A stretch of 64,000 bases of DNA, taken from contig RFPL01000004.1 in assembly GCA_009926135.1 (NCBI GenBank), positions 62,001 through 126,000 of the forward strand. The letters are read 5' to 3'. This document shows positions 27,030-35,378 of the stretch, piece after piece. How positions within the stretch are numbered: position 1 is the first letter of the stretch; each line of letters begins with the position of its first letter. The notes below the pieces were generated by a model. The model ran no database searches and was not told where the DNA came from. It saw only the letters and a list, made by a program, of their open reading frames with translations. The translations under genes were made by a program, and so were the position numbers. Origin of the DNA: Sphingomonadaceae bacterium. GTDB taxonomy: Bacteria; Pseudomonadota; Alphaproteobacteria; Sphingomonadales; Sphingomonadaceae.

Positions 27030-28430
27030 ATGGACTACATTTCCACCCGTGGCAGCGCGCCTGCGCTGGACTTCGCCGGAGCGACGCTGGCGGGCCTCGC
27101 CAATGATGGCGGGCTCTACGTGCCTCGCCAGTGGCCTCGCTTTACCGAGGCAGAGATCGCGGCCATGGCCGGCCTCCCATATGCCGAACTGGCCGCGCGG
27201 GTCATGCAACCCTTCGTGGGTGACAGCCTGACGCCGGAGCGTCTGCGTGAATTGACCACCCAGGCCTATGGCCGCTTCGCGCACAAGGCGGTCACCCCGC
27301 TCAAGCAACTGGATGAGCAGCACTGGCTGCTCGAACTTTTCCATGGGCCGACCCTGGCCTTCAAGGACGTCGCCTTGCAGCTGCTCGGCCTGCTGTTCGA
27401 GGAATTCCTCGGTCGCGGCGGCGATCCGCTGACCATCGTTGGCGCGACCTCGGGTGATACCGGATCGGCCGCGATTGATGCCGTCGCGGGCCGCGCCCGG
27501 GTCGAGATATTCATGCTGCACCCCAAGGGCCGGGTCAGCGAAGTCCAGCGCCGGCAGATGACCACGGTGCTGGCTCCCAACGTTCACAACATCGCGATCG
27601 AGGGCACATTCGATGATGCCCAGGCGATGGTGAAGCGGATGTTCAATGATGCGGCGATGACGGATCGTTTCGCCATCGGCGCGGTCAATTCGATCAACTG
27701 GGCGCGGTTGATGGCCCAGGTGGTCTATTACTTCGCCGCCGCGCTCCAGCTTGGCGCGCCGCAGCGCAAGGTGGCGTTCGCCGTGCCGACCGGCAATTTC
27801 GGCGATGTCTTTGCGGGCTATGTGGCGGCACAGATGGGCCTGCCGATCGAACGATTGATCGTCGCGACCAACGTCAATGACATCCTCCACCGCGCGTTGA
27901 CCACGGGTGACTATTCGGCTGGCACAGTCACGCCGACCGCGGCACCATCAATGGACATCCAGGTATCGTCGAACTTTGAGCGCCTGCTGTTCGACGTCGG
28001 CGGGCGTGATGGCCAGGCGCTTGCGGCACAGATGGCCGGGTTTGAAACAACCAAGGCGATGCACCTGACCAATGCCCAGCGCGAAGGCGCAGCAGCCTTG
28101 TTCACCAGCGCCCGCGCCGATGCCGATGACATGGCCCGTGCACTGCGCTGGGCCTGGGACGCGGCGGGGGAACTGCTTGATCCGCACACTGCGATTGGGC
28201 TCCATGCGGCCCAGCAGTCGGGGATCGATCCAGCAGTGCCGATCGTGACCCTGGCTACGGCACATCCCGCCAAGTTCGGCGATGCAGTGGAGCGGGCAAC
28301 CGGCCATCGCCCGGCGCTGCCGGCGCGGATCGGCGACCTGTTCGAGCGTGAGGAGCGGTTGGCCGAACTGCCGGGCGACTATGCGGCGATCGCCGAATAC
28401 ATCGCTGCCCGTGCGGTGCCGCGTGGCTGA
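27030..28430 (+). CDS. thrC: threonine synthase
   Basis: 466 residues. PLP enzyme converting O-phosphohomoserine to threonine. The start ATG gives MDYISTRGSAPALDFAGA, the usual N-terminus of the long type. GPTLAFKDVALQL carries the PLP lysine; TIVGATSGDTGSAAID and FAVPTGNFGDVFAGY are also typical. It follows SURF1 by 12 bases, the usual place in sphingomonad cox clusters, and overlaps the next gene by 8 bases. Confidence 0.95.
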   Translation: MDYISTRGSAPALDFAGATLAGLANDGGLYVPRQWPRFTEAEIAAMAGLPYAELAARVMQPFVGDSLTPERLRELTTQAYGRFAHKAVTPLKQLDEQHWLLELFHGPTLAFKDVALQLLGLLFEEFLGRGGDPLTIVGATSGDTGSAAIDAVAGRARVEIFMLHPKGRVSEVQRRQMTTVLAPNVHNIAIEGTFDDAQAMVKRMFNDAAMTDRFAIGAVNSINWARLMAQVVYYFAAALQLGAPQRKVAFAVPTGNFGDVFAGYVAAQMGLPIERLIVATNVNDILHRALTTGDYSAGTVTPTAAPSMDIQVSSNFERLLFDVGGRDGQALAAQMAGFETTKAMHLTNAQREGAAALFTSARADADDMARALRWAWDAAGELLDPHTAIGLHAAQQSGIDPAVPIVTLATAHPAKFGDAVERATGHRPALPARIGDLFEREERLAELPGDYAAIAEYIAARAVPRG

Positions 28431-29313
28431 GCTGATCGAGGCGCCGGTCATTATGACTGGTGAGGGCTGGCCAGACTATGGCCTGCTTGACAGCGGCCAT
28501 GGCCGCAAGCTCGAAAGCTATGGTCCCTATCGGTTCATCCGGCCCGAGCCCCAGGCGTTGTGGCGCCCGCGGCTGGAACGCTGGGCCTCTGACGGTGAAT
28601 TCGTGCCCGCATCCGATGAAGATGGCGGCGGCCGCTGGTCATATGCCAATCCGGTCCCGCGTGAAGGATGGACACTGGCGCGCGGGCAAGTAACGTTCAA
28701 CGCGCAGTGCACCCCATTTCGCCACCTTGGCTTCTTCCCTGATATGGCCCCGGTGTGGGACTGGATGGGGCAGCAACTGGCAGGGCGCAGCGACGCGCAG
28801 ACGATGAACCTGTTCGGCTATACCGGCGTTGGCACGCTGTCGCTGTCTGAATACGGTCCCGTCACGCATGTCGATGCCAGCAAGAAGTCGGTCGCTCAGG
28901 CGCGCGAAAATGCCGCGCTGTCAGGCATGGCGGAACGCCCGATCCGCTGGATCATCGACGATGCCGCCAAGTTTGCCGCGCGCGAGGTGCGCCGGGGCAA
29001 GCGCTATGACGGGATCATCCTTGATCCGCCCAAGTTCGGGCGCGGACCAGAGGGTGAAGTATGGCGGTTAGAGGAACACCTCGCTCCGCTCGTTGGCGAT
29101 TGCCGCAGCTTGCTCAATGCCGATAGCCGCTTCCTGTTCCTGACGGTCTATGCCGTGCGGATGAGCAGCCTGGCGCTGGCCGGCCTGCTCGATGAAGTCT
29201 TTGCGGACCTGCCTGGCAAGATCGAGCATGGCGACCTGGCGGTGCGTGAGACGGGCGAGGGTGGACGCTTGCTGCCGACAGCGATCTTCGCGCGTTGGTC
29301 AAATCCCGGGTAA
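28423..29313 (+). CDS. class I SAM-dependent methyltransferase (RlmI/RlmK-like)
   Basis: 296 residues from a GTG at 28423 overlapping thrC; an ATG at 28453 is the alternative. The Rossmann core shows motif I NLFGYTGVGTLSLSEYG, the acidic loop VTHVDASKKSVAQARENA, and the catalytic-type DPPKFGRGPEGEVW. DPPKF after a SAM fold places it with 23S rRNA cytosine or guanine methyltransferases of the RlmI/RlmK group, though the PUA domain is absent. Exact target unknown. Confidence 0.8.
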   Translation: MAELIEAPVIMTGEGWPDYGLLDSGHGRKLESYGPYRFIRPEPQALWRPRLERWASDGEFVPASDEDGGGRWSYANPVPREGWTLARGQVTFNAQCTPFRHLGFFPDMAPVWDWMGQQLAGRSDAQTMNLFGYTGVGTLSLSEYGPVTHVDASKKSVAQARENAALSGMAERPIRWIIDDAAKFAAREVRRGKRYDGIILDPPKFGRGPEGEVWRLEEHLAPLVGDCRSLLNADSRFLFLTVYAVRMSSLALAGLLDEVFADLPGKIEHGDLAVRETGEGGRLLPTAIFARWSNPG

Positions 29314-29321
29314 GGGGCGCC

Positions 29322-29693
29322 ATGGCCGATTCGCTGATCCTGGAAGTTGCCGATTTCGAACACGATGTCCTGACCGGCATCTATTCGGAGGAGACCGGCC
29401 GCCCGCAGCCGCTGCGCTTTACCATTCAGGTTCGGCTGAAGGTGGCGGACCGCTATGAGCCTGACACGCCGCTGGGTGCCAGCAAGAACTACATGGACCT
29501 GAAGTTTGCTGCCTCGCAGGCTCTGCCAGAGGGCGTCCACTTCACCCTGATCGAGGCGGTGGCCGATCACATCTGCGATACGCTGTTCGTGCAGGATGAA
29601 CGGGTGGAGGCGGTGACGGTCAAGATCGTCAAGCTGGCGATCAGCGAAGCGTGCGAGAAGATCGGCATTACGCTGACGCGCGAGCGGCGCTGA
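29322..29693 (+). CDS. folB: dihydroneopterin aldolase
   Basis: 123 residues, one tunnelling-fold domain. It cleaves dihydroneopterin in folate synthesis. Start MADSLILEVADFEHDVLTGIY has the family N-terminal strand with the substrate-contact region; SKNYMDLKFAASQ, LIEAVADHICDTLF and the last strand AVTVKIVKLAISE follow. It lies 8 bases after the methyltransferase and overlaps the next gene by one base. Confidence 0.85.
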   Translation: MADSLILEVADFEHDVLTGIYSEETGRPQPLRFTIQVRLKVADRYEPDTPLGASKNYMDLKFAASQALPEGVHFTLIEAVADHICDTLFVQDERVEAVTVKIVKLAISEACEKIGITLTRERR

Positions 29694-30037
29694 TGGCGAT
29701 CTACGAGGTTGAGGCACTGCCCGAAGCCCCGTTGGCCGCCGCAGCGCAGTTTCATGCGCGCCATGTCCCGCTGATCGAACTGGCCATCGAGGCTGCCGGC
29801 GGCTGTCTGACCGTTGCCTTCCCCGAATCGGATCACACCCATCGCGGTTGGCGATTGGCTGCCATCCAGATGCTGGCGCGGGCGCTGGCACCCGGCCGGA
29901 TCAACGCCGTGAGTGGTGGCAGCGGCCGGGCTATCACGGCAGCGGCGAATTATTTCGCCTGCGCGCCGGGGCTGACCGGCCAGTTGATTTCGCTAGATGA
30001 CGAAGGTGCCGCGGCAGTGTTACCACTGCCATCATGA
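29693..30037 (+). CDS. half-size SDR-like (Rossmann) protein
   Basis: 114 residues. AAIQMLARALAPGRINAVSGG and YFACAPGLTGQLISLDDEG resemble the C-terminal half of short-chain dehydrogenases (the PxRVNAV and TGQ segments), but the N-terminal TGxxxGIG nucleotide loop and YxxxK site are absent. It seems to be a reduced SDR and may not be an enzyme. It is wedged between folB and moaA with 1- and 4-base overlaps, so it is translated with them. A pterin-related role is only a guess from position. Confidence 0.65.
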   Translation: MAIYEVEALPEAPLAAAAQFHARHVPLIELAIEAAGGCLTVAFPESDHTHRGWRLAAIQMLARALAPGRINAVSGGSGRAITAAANYFACAPGLTGQLISLDDEGAAAVLPLPS

Positions 30038-31026
30038 CACTGGTTGATCAGTTCCAGCGCCGGATTTCCTACCTGCGCCTCTCGGTGACAGACCGTTGCG
30101 ATCTGCGCTGCGCCTATTGCATGCCGGAACGGCAGACCTTCCTGCCGCGCAAGGACGTGCTGAGCCTGGAAGAGCTGCACAAGCTGGCGCTCGGCTTCAT
30201 CGCGCGCGGCATCACCAAGCTTCGTCTTACCGGCGGTGAACCGCTGGTGCGGCGCGACATGATCGAGCTGGTCCAGGCGATTGGGCGCAAGCTGGGGGAC
30301 GGGCTCGACGAGCTGACCCTTACCACTAACGGCACTCGGCTGGCCGAATTCGCCGAACCCTTGTTCGCCGCTGGCATGCGCCGCGTGAACGTCTCGCTCG
30401 ATACGCTCGACCGGCAGGGCTTTGCCCGGCTCGCTCGGCGTGACAGCCTGCCGCAGGTGCTGGAAGGGATCGCGGCGGCGCAAGCGGCGGGGCTGCAGGT
30501 CAAGCTCAACACCGTGGCGCTGAAAGACACCAACGAGGACGAGATCCCGGCGCTGATCGAATGGGCCCACGCGCGCGGGCTGGAACTCACCCTGATCGAG
30601 GTCATGCCGCTGGGCGAGGTTGAGGAAGACCGGTTCGACCAGCACCTGTCGCTGGGCGATGTGCGCGCCGCGCTGGAGCAGCGCTGGACCCTGACGCCCA
30701 GCGAGCACCGCACCGGCGGCCCGGCCCGCTATTTCGATATCGCGGAAACGGGCGGGCGGATCGGCCTGATCACGCCGCTGACCAATAACTTCTGTGAAGG
30801 CTGCAACCGCGTGCGGGTAACGGCCACCGGCCAGCTCTATCCTTGCCTGGGCGGGGGAGAGCAGGTCGACTTGCGCGCGGCGCTGCGTTCGGATGATCCC
30901 GATGCGGCGCTGGCCGAGGCGCTCGACGTGGCGATGAAGATCAAGCCGCTGCGCCACAACTTCCGGATCGATGCGCATGGCCAGGCCCCGGCGCTGCCGC
31001 GTCACATGTCGATGACGGGCGGCTGA
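30034..31026 (+). CDS. moaA: GTP 3',8-cyclase MoaA
   Basis: 330 residues. Radical-SAM enzyme starting molybdenum cofactor synthesis from GTP. The N-terminal cluster site CDLRCAYCMPE (CX3CX2C), the SAM region KLRLTGGEPLVRRD, and the second cluster FCEGCNRVRVTATGQLYPC are intact, as is the C-terminal double glycine (MTGG) used in the active site. The start overlaps the previous gene by 4 bases. moaD and moaE follow. Confidence 0.96.
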   Translation: MTLVDQFQRRISYLRLSVTDRCDLRCAYCMPERQTFLPRKDVLSLEELHKLALGFIARGITKLRLTGGEPLVRRDMIELVQAIGRKLGDGLDELTLTTNGTRLAEFAEPLFAAGMRRVNVSLDTLDRQGFARLARRDSLPQVLEGIAAAQAAGLQVKLNTVALKDTNEDEIPALIEWAHARGLELTLIEVMPLGEVEEDRFDQHLSLGDVRAALEQRWTLTPSEHRTGGPARYFDIAETGGRIGLITPLTNNFCEGCNRVRVTATGQLYPCLGGGEQVDLRAALRSDDPDAALAEALDVAMKIKPLRHNFRIDAHGQAPALPRHMSMTGG

Positions 31027-31028
31027 CC

Positions 31029-31286
31029 ATGGCAAAGCTGGTGTTCCTGGGGCGGCTGGCTGACCTGGCCGGCAGGGCAGAAGCTGAGTTTGGTTTTTCC
31101 GCTCCACTCGATTGGTTGGATGTCGTTCAATGGCTCACCGATTGCTTTTCCGAAGCTCTAGGTGATGCGGTGCGTGACCCCAAAGTGCGCGTTGCTCTAA
31201 ACGGAGTCATTCTGACAGACCGTAAGGGGCTTGAGCTGCATAACCATGACGAACTTGCGTTCCTGCCCCCCGTAAGCGGCGGATAG
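31029..31286 (+). CDS. moaD: molybdopterin synthase sulfur carrier subunit
   Basis: 85 residues, ubiquitin-like fold. The C-terminal FLPPVSGG ends in the Gly-Gly that is adenylated and thiocarboxylated to carry sulfur to MoaE. The core VRVALNGVILTDRKGLELHNHDEL fits the family. It starts 2 bases after the moaA stop and ends 4 bases before moaE. Confidence 0.9.
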   Translation: MAKLVFLGRLADLAGRAEAEFGFSAPLDWLDVVQWLTDCFSEALGDAVRDPKVRVALNGVILTDRKGLELHNHDELAFLPPVSGG

Positions 31287-31290
31287 CGCC

Positions 31291-31734
31291 ATGCTCGACG
31301 TGCGCTTGCTGACCCAGCCGTTCAATCCCGGCGCCTTCATCGGTCCCTTTACCAATGCCCATCCCGGGCTGGGCGGGGTCTGCACCTTCGTGGGCGAAGT
31401 GCGCGGCGGTGGCGGGGTCGAAGCGCTGGAGCTCTCGCATTACGAACCGCTGACCCTGCCGGGGATGCAGGCGCTGGCCGAGACGGCATCGAGCCGATTC
31501 GGCCTGATGGGGATGCTGATGCTCCACCGCGTCGGCAAGATGTACCCCGGTGAGCCGATTGTCTGTGTTTCCGCGGCGGCAGTGCATCGCCGCGCCGCGA
31601 TCGAAGCGGTCGATTTCGCCATGGATCACCTCAAGAGCAACTCGTGGTTCTGGAAGCGGGAGCTGCGCGCCGGGAACTGGCACTGGATCGAGCCGCGCGA
31701 TCAGGATCACGCCGATCTGCGTCGCTGGGGTTAG
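31291..31734 (+). CDS. moaE: molybdopterin synthase catalytic subunit
   Basis: 147 residues. Uses MoaD thiocarboxylate to convert cyclic pyranopterin into molybdopterin. Family segments: GVCTFVGEVRGG, LSHYEPLTLPGMQALAE, HRVGKMYPGEPIVCVSAAAVHRRAAIEA, and DHLKSNSWFWKREL with the active-site lysine. The stop overlaps the converging lipoprotein gene by 4 bases. Confidence 0.94.
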   Translation: MLDVRLLTQPFNPGAFIGPFTNAHPGLGGVCTFVGEVRGGGGVEALELSHYEPLTLPGMQALAETASSRFGLMGMLMLHRVGKMYPGEPIVCVSAAAVHRRAAIEAVDFAMDHLKSNSWFWKRELRAGNWHWIEPRDQDHADLRRWG

Positions 31735-32240
31735 GGCGCGAGGCTGGCCTGCAGGCCGGCAATGACCTTGTCCTGCGCGGCAACCAGCGCATTGGCCGCT
31801 TCGCGCGCGGCCATGGCTTCACTGGCAGGCTCACCTTCGATTCGCGAGGCAGCGTAGATCGCGTCGATATCGGCCAGGGCAACCATGCCTTCGCTGCGTG
31901 CGGCATCGAGATCGGCCAGGGCAACCATGGCCACAGACCAGGCCTCGCTGGCCTTGGCGGCTCCGGCCGCTGCAGCAACTATCTGGCGGACACTGCCTTC
32001 GCGCGCTTGGAATTTGGCATCGGCGGCGCGGACCCGGTCCAGTAGCGAATCGATCTGGCGGGCAACGGCGGGATCGACCGGTGCTGGAGCAGGCGGGGCC
32101 GGCGGCGGGGTAAGAGTTCCGGTCACCCGCTCAATCGGTCGGCGCGCAAGCGAAGGATACTCGCCGGGCGTAGAAGCACAGGCGCTCAGCAGGAATGCGG
32201 GGATCAGGCCGAAGACCAGACTGGTGGGGTAACGATTCAT
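31731..32240 (-). CDS. hypothetical lipoprotein with coiled-coil-like repeats
   Basis: 169 residues from MNRYPTS; an ATG at 32252 adds four residues. The signal ends in lipobox LLSAC. After a Pro/Ala-rich linker (PPPAPPAPAPVDPAV) the rest is Ala-rich helix with heptad-like spacing; two short near-repeats, MVALADLDAARSEG and MVALADIDAIYAAS, stand in tandem. Probably an outer-membrane-attached periplasmic protein. No family recognised. Confidence 0.68.
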   Translation of the reverse strand: MNRYPTSLVFGLIPAFLLSACASTPGEYPSLARRPIERVTGTLTPPPAPPAPAPVDPAVARQIDSLLDRVRAADAKFQAREGSVRQIVAAAAGAAKASEAWSVAMVALADLDAARSEGMVALADIDAIYAASRIEGEPASEAMAAREAANALVAAQDKVIAGLQASLAP

Positions 32241-32302
32241 CACTATGGCCATAGCACGCCCGGCAATCTGCGCCAGCGGCCAAGAATCCTTGCCCCCATT
32301 GG

Positions 32303-32398
32303 TTGACAGCAGGGGGACCTTGGACTAGTGGCCCACCTTCTTGTGGCCCCCCGCACAACGCGGGGTGGTCGCTATGCTTTATATACGGAATAGGTCAC
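32303..32398 (+). promoter_or_regulatory. rplU leader region with -35-like site and hairpin
   Basis: TTGACA at 32303-32308 is a consensus -35, but the -10 expected near 32326 (TAGTGG) is weak. A perfect hairpin CCCCGC-ACAAC-GCGGGG lies at 32349-32365, 34 bases before the rplU start, so the 5' leader may be structured. Whether it binds a ribosomal protein, as some L21 leaders do, cannot be told from this sequence. Confidence 0.35.
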
Positions 32399-32761
32399 AT
32401 GTTCGCTGTAGTGCGCACTGGCGGCAAGCAATACCGGGTTGCCGCCGGAGACAAGATCGCGGTTGAGAAGCTGGCTGGTGAAGCCGGTGAAACCATCACG
32501 CTCGCCGACGTCCTGCTGGCCGGTGACGGCGGCGAAGTGAAGGATGCCAAGGGCGTCGTCGTTTCGGCCGAGATCATCGCCCAGGCGAAGAGCGAAAAGG
32601 TGATCGTCTTCAAGAAGCGTCGCCGCCACAACTATCGTCGCAAGAACGGCCATCGCCAGCAGATGACCCTGCTGCGCATCGTGGCAGTCGGCGCGGGCGA
32701 AGCCCCGGCCAAGAAGGCAGCCAAGAAGGCCGCCCCCAAGGCCGAAGCGGCCGCTGAATAA
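32399..32761 (+). CDS. rplU: 50S ribosomal protein L21
   Basis: 120 residues. The start gives [20 protein letters not shown], the L21 N-terminus. [21 protein letters not shown] is the conserved RNA-binding stretch. A Lys/Ala/Glu tail ([17 protein letters not shown]) extends beyond the roughly 103-residue E. coli protein, as often in alphaproteobacteria. rpmA follows 19 bases later. Confidence 0.97.
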   Translation: MFAVVRTGGKQYRVAAGDKIAVEKLAGEAGETITLADVLLAGDGGEVKDAKGVVVSAEIIAQAKSEKVIVFKKRRRHNYRRKNGHRQQMTLLRIVAVGAGEAPAKKAAKKAAPKAEAAAE

Positions 32762-32780
32762 GCATTCGGAGTAGTTCGAG

Positions 32781-33047
32781 ATGGCACACAAGAAAGCAGG
32801 CGGTTCGTCGCGTAACGGTCGTGATTCGGCCGGTCGTCGCCTTGGCGTGAAGAAGTTCGGCGGTCAGGAAGTGATCGGCGGCAACATCATCATCCGTCAG
32901 CGCGGGACCCGCGTTTACCCGGGCGCCAATGTCGGCATGGGCAAGGATCACACCCTGTTCGCGCTGACCGAAGGCCGCGTCCGCTTCCATGATGGCAAGC
33001 TGGGCCGCAAGTACGTGTCGGTAGACATGGCGATTGCCGCCGAATAA
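32781..33047 (+). CDS. rpmA: 50S ribosomal protein L27
   Basis: 88 residues. [22 protein letters not shown] is the standard N-terminus that reaches the peptidyl transferase centre; there is no cleaved pre-sequence of the Firmicutes type. [26 protein letters not shown] is also typical. Second gene of the rplU-rpmA pair, ending before a strong terminator. Confidence 0.97.
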   Translation: MAHKKAGGSSRNGRDSAGRRLGVKKFGGQEVIGGNIIIRQRGTRVYPGANVGMGKDHTLFALTEGRVRFHDGKLGRKYVSVDMAIAAE

Positions 33048-33110
33048 TCGGACAGTCGATCACGGGCTGTCCTGACGGGCAGCCCCGCCGAAGCCAGTCT
33101 TCGGCCGAAT

Positions 33111-33143
33111 GAGGGAGAGGGCCCCGCCCGTCTCCCTCTTTTT
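33111..33143 (+). terminator. rho-independent terminator after rpmA
   Basis: GAGGGAGA (33111-33118) and TCTCCCTC (33131-33138) form a perfect 8-bp stem, with further GC pairing possible in the loop, followed by TTTTT at 33139-33143. Another hairpin, GCCGAAG-CCAGT-CTTCGGC, lies just upstream at 33087-33105. It closes the ribosomal protein operon. Confidence 0.88.
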
Positions 33144-33249
33144 GCATCTCCCTCTGTCGTTCCGGGAACCGCCCGGCGCAGGTGTAACTTAGGCGTCACG
33201 GGGTCTCGCTAGGGCGAACCCGCGGGGCCTGACGAGTGGAGTAATTGCA

Positions 33250-33804
33250 ATGTTCATGCGCAGCGAACGGTTGTTCCTGCGGCCCGCGTGGCCGGAGGAC
33301 TGGGAAGAGCTGTTGGGCCAGGTCGCGGACGAGGCGGTGGTCAAGAACCTTGCGAAGGTGCCCTGGCCTTACACGGCCGAGGATGCCCGCTGGTTTGCCA
33401 ATCAGCCGCAGGACCAGCGCCTGCCGCACTTCTTCATTACCCTGCCGACCAGCATGGAGCCGGCGCGGATCATCGGTTGTATCGGCTTGGGGGCGGACGG
33501 CAACGAGGTGGAGCTGGGCTATTGGCTGGCGCGTGACTACTGGGGCAAGGGTTATGCCACCGAAGCCGCCAGCGCCGTGATCTCCGTGGCGCGGGTGCTG
33601 GGCCACAAGCGGCTGATGGCCGGGCACTTCATTGACAACCAGGCTTCGGGCCGGGTGCTGCGCAAGGTCGGCTTCCGGCCGACCGGCCAGATCCGCCAGC
33701 GCTTCAGCCAGGCCCGCGGCTGCGAAGTGACTTCGATCGAGCATTGCCTGACGCTCGACCAGCCCTGCGACGGTGACGAGCCGCTGGAAATGCGAGCGGC
33801 CTAG
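33250..33804 (+). CDS. GNAT-family N-acetyltransferase (RimJ/RimL-like)
   Basis: 184 residues. Starts MFMRSERLFLRPAWPEDWEE, the RimJ/RimL-type first strand. The acetyl-CoA region is VELGYWLARDYWGKGYATEAASAV, and HFIDNQASGRVLRKVGFRPTG is the typical C-terminal part. Substrate (protein N-terminus or small molecule) is unknown. It stands alone between the rpmA terminator and a bidirectional terminator. Confidence 0.84.
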   Translation: MFMRSERLFLRPAWPEDWEELLGQVADEAVVKNLAKVPWPYTAEDARWFANQPQDQRLPHFFITLPTSMEPARIIGCIGLGADGNEVELGYWLARDYWGKGYATEAASAVISVARVLGHKRLMAGHFIDNQASGRVLRKVGFRPTGQIRQRFSQARGCEVTSIEHCLTLDQPCDGDEPLEMRAA

Positions 33805-33840
33805 AAAAAACCTCCCCAAGTCAGCTTGGGGAGGTCTTCT
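33805..33840. terminator. bidirectional rho-independent terminator
   Basis: CCTCCCCAAG (33811-33820) and CTTGGGGAGG (33825-33834) form a perfect 10-bp stem with loop TCAG. AAAAAA precedes it (33805-33810) and TCTTCT follows, so it can stop transcripts from both converging genes, best on the minus strand where the A run reads as U6. Confidence 0.9.
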
Positions 33841-33862
33841 ATTTCAGCAGGTCAATCTGGCT

Positions 33863-34756
33863 TCAGGCGAGGACCGCGTCCTTGAACTCGCTGTCATGTT
33901 TGCCGATGAGCGCGCGGTCATCGTGGTTCCAGGGATGGAAACCGGGCAGGAAGTAGCTGAGCCAGGCCGGCAGGATCCGGCGCAGCACGCCGGGCGTACC
34001 GACGAGGTACCACGCCAGCTTCGCCTTCATCTTCCAGCCAGTCAGCCCGTCCTGCGCCAGCAGCTCTAGCGTATCCTGCCAACGGTGGCGGATGAAGTTC
34101 ATGGTGACGAGCAGCATCATGATGCTCTTCAGCTTCCAGCGGCGATAGCGCGTCCAGTCCTTGGTGGCATGGAGCCAGGTGTCATAGGCGACGCCCTTGT
34201 GCTCGATCTCCTCGATCGCGTGCCAGCGCCACATTGCGGCGGTTTCTGGCTCGGCTCCGGCGAAGTGCTTAGGATTCGCAAGGAATTCCTGCGCCATCAT
34301 CGCGGTGTAGTGTTCCAGCGCCATGGTGACCGCGAGGTTCAGGATCGCGGGACGGTCCTTGGTCAGTTCGAGGTTGGCTGCAACGCGCTGGTCGATGAAG
34401 TCCAGGTCATAGCCCGCTTCCACGGCGGCGCGGTTGAACGCAATGTGCTCGCGGGTGTGGTTGATTTCCTGTTTGATGAAGGCGCGGATCTCTGCCTCCA
34501 GTTTGGGACCGGCGCCGTCGCGATGTGCCTTTACCGCTTCGATGAAGAAGGCTTCACCGCGGGGGAAGGTCGCGGACAGGGCATTGTGCCAGGCGGTTGC
34601 CACGGGATCATGGTTGAGCCACCAGCGACCGGGCTTCTTGTCACGGCCAAAACGCTGGTCGCGCACGGTGATGGTGAGATCGGCGGGAGTAGGACCGGCC
34701 TTGCCGATTGGGGCGGCGGGTTCTACTTCGAGCGGGAACTTAGTGGGAGCGTTCAT
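33863..34756 (-). CDS. predicted metal-dependent hydrolase (PF10118), diiron-like
   Basis: 297 residues, mainly helical. Acidic and histidine ligands are spaced as in ferritin-like diiron proteins: GEAFFIEAVKAH, FIKQEINHTREH, VTMALEHYTAMM and HAIEEIEHKGVAYD. The group matches the PF10118 family, for which the activity is not established. It is divergent from a TetR gene 28 bases away and is the likely target of that regulator. A coupling to fatty-acid or membrane stress is speculation. Confidence 0.78.
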   Translation of the reverse strand: MNAPTKFPLEVEPAAPIGKAGPTPADLTITVRDQRFGRDKKPGRWWLNHDPVATAWHNALSATFPRGEAFFIEAVKAHRDGAGPKLEAEIRAFIKQEINHTREHIAFNRAAVEAGYDLDFIDQRVAANLELTKDRPAILNLAVTMALEHYTAMMAQEFLANPKHFAGAEPETAAMWRWHAIEEIEHKGVAYDTWLHATKDWTRYRRWKLKSIMMLLVTMNFIRHRWQDTLELLAQDGLTGWKMKAKLAWYLVGTPGVLRRILPAWLSYFLPGFHPWNHDDRALIGKHDSEFKDAVLA

Positions 34757-34776
34757 GCTGCCCGAATAGGATTAAC

Positions 34777-34790
34777 TGACACTCATGTCA
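34777..34790. promoter_or_regulatory. candidate TetR-type operator
   Basis: TGACA-CTCA-TGTCA is a perfect 5-bp inverted repeat in the 28-base gap between the divergent PF10118 and TetR genes, running over the tetR ATG (34785). This size and position fit an operator used by the adjacent repressor to control both genes. Confidence 0.5.
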
Positions 34791-35378
34791 ATAAGGAAAC
34801 GCCTCAGCCAGGAAGAGAGCCGCACCGTGGCGCTCGAAGCCGCGCGTGCCCTGCTGATCGAACTGGGGCCGCAAGCCGTGACGCTGAAGGCGGTCGCCTC
34901 GCGAATCGGGCGCACGCATGCCAACCTGCTTCACCACTTCGGCTCGGCCGCCGGGCTGCAAAAGGCGCTCGCGGAGCATCTGGCAGTGACCATCTGCGCC
35001 ACAATTGAGGATGCGGTGCTGGCCAGCCGTTCCGGCCAGGGCTCGGCGCGTGATGTGGTCGATCTGACCTTTGATGCCTTCGACAAGGAGGGCGGCGGTG
35101 CGCTGGCCACCTGGATGCTGATGAACGGGAACGAGGATGCCCTCGACCCGCTGATCCAAGCTGTCCATGACCTCGTCGACGATCTGGGTGACCATGAATC
35201 AGGGCAGATGCATCATGTGACTCATGCGCTGTGCATGATGGCACTGGGCGATGCGCTGATGGGTGGGGCGCTGGCGCAATCGTTGGGCCTGCCGCGAACG
35301 GCCAGCCGCGACATTGCCGAAAAGATGCTGATCGAAGAGGCCGTGTCGGTCGGTCTGGTCAAGCCTCAGGCGGGCTGA
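34785..35378 (+). CDS. TetR-family transcriptional regulator
   Basis: 197 residues. The N-terminal helix-turn-helix is typical (VALEAARALLIELGPQAVTLKAVA, GRTHANLLHHFGSAAGLQKAL); the helical ligand domain follows. The ligand is unknown. It is divergent from the PF10118 gene with a palindrome over its own start, so autorepression and control of the neighbour are likely. The 3' end overlaps the converging ygfZ gene by 13 bases. Confidence 0.85.
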   Translation: MSIRKRLSQEESRTVALEAARALLIELGPQAVTLKAVASRIGRTHANLLHHFGSAAGLQKALAEHLAVTICATIEDAVLASRSGQGSARDVVDLTFDAFDKEGGGALATWMLMNGNEDALDPLIQAVHDLVDDLGDHESGQMHHVTHALCMMALGDALMGGALAQSLGLPRTASRDIAEKMLIEEAVSVGLVKPQAG

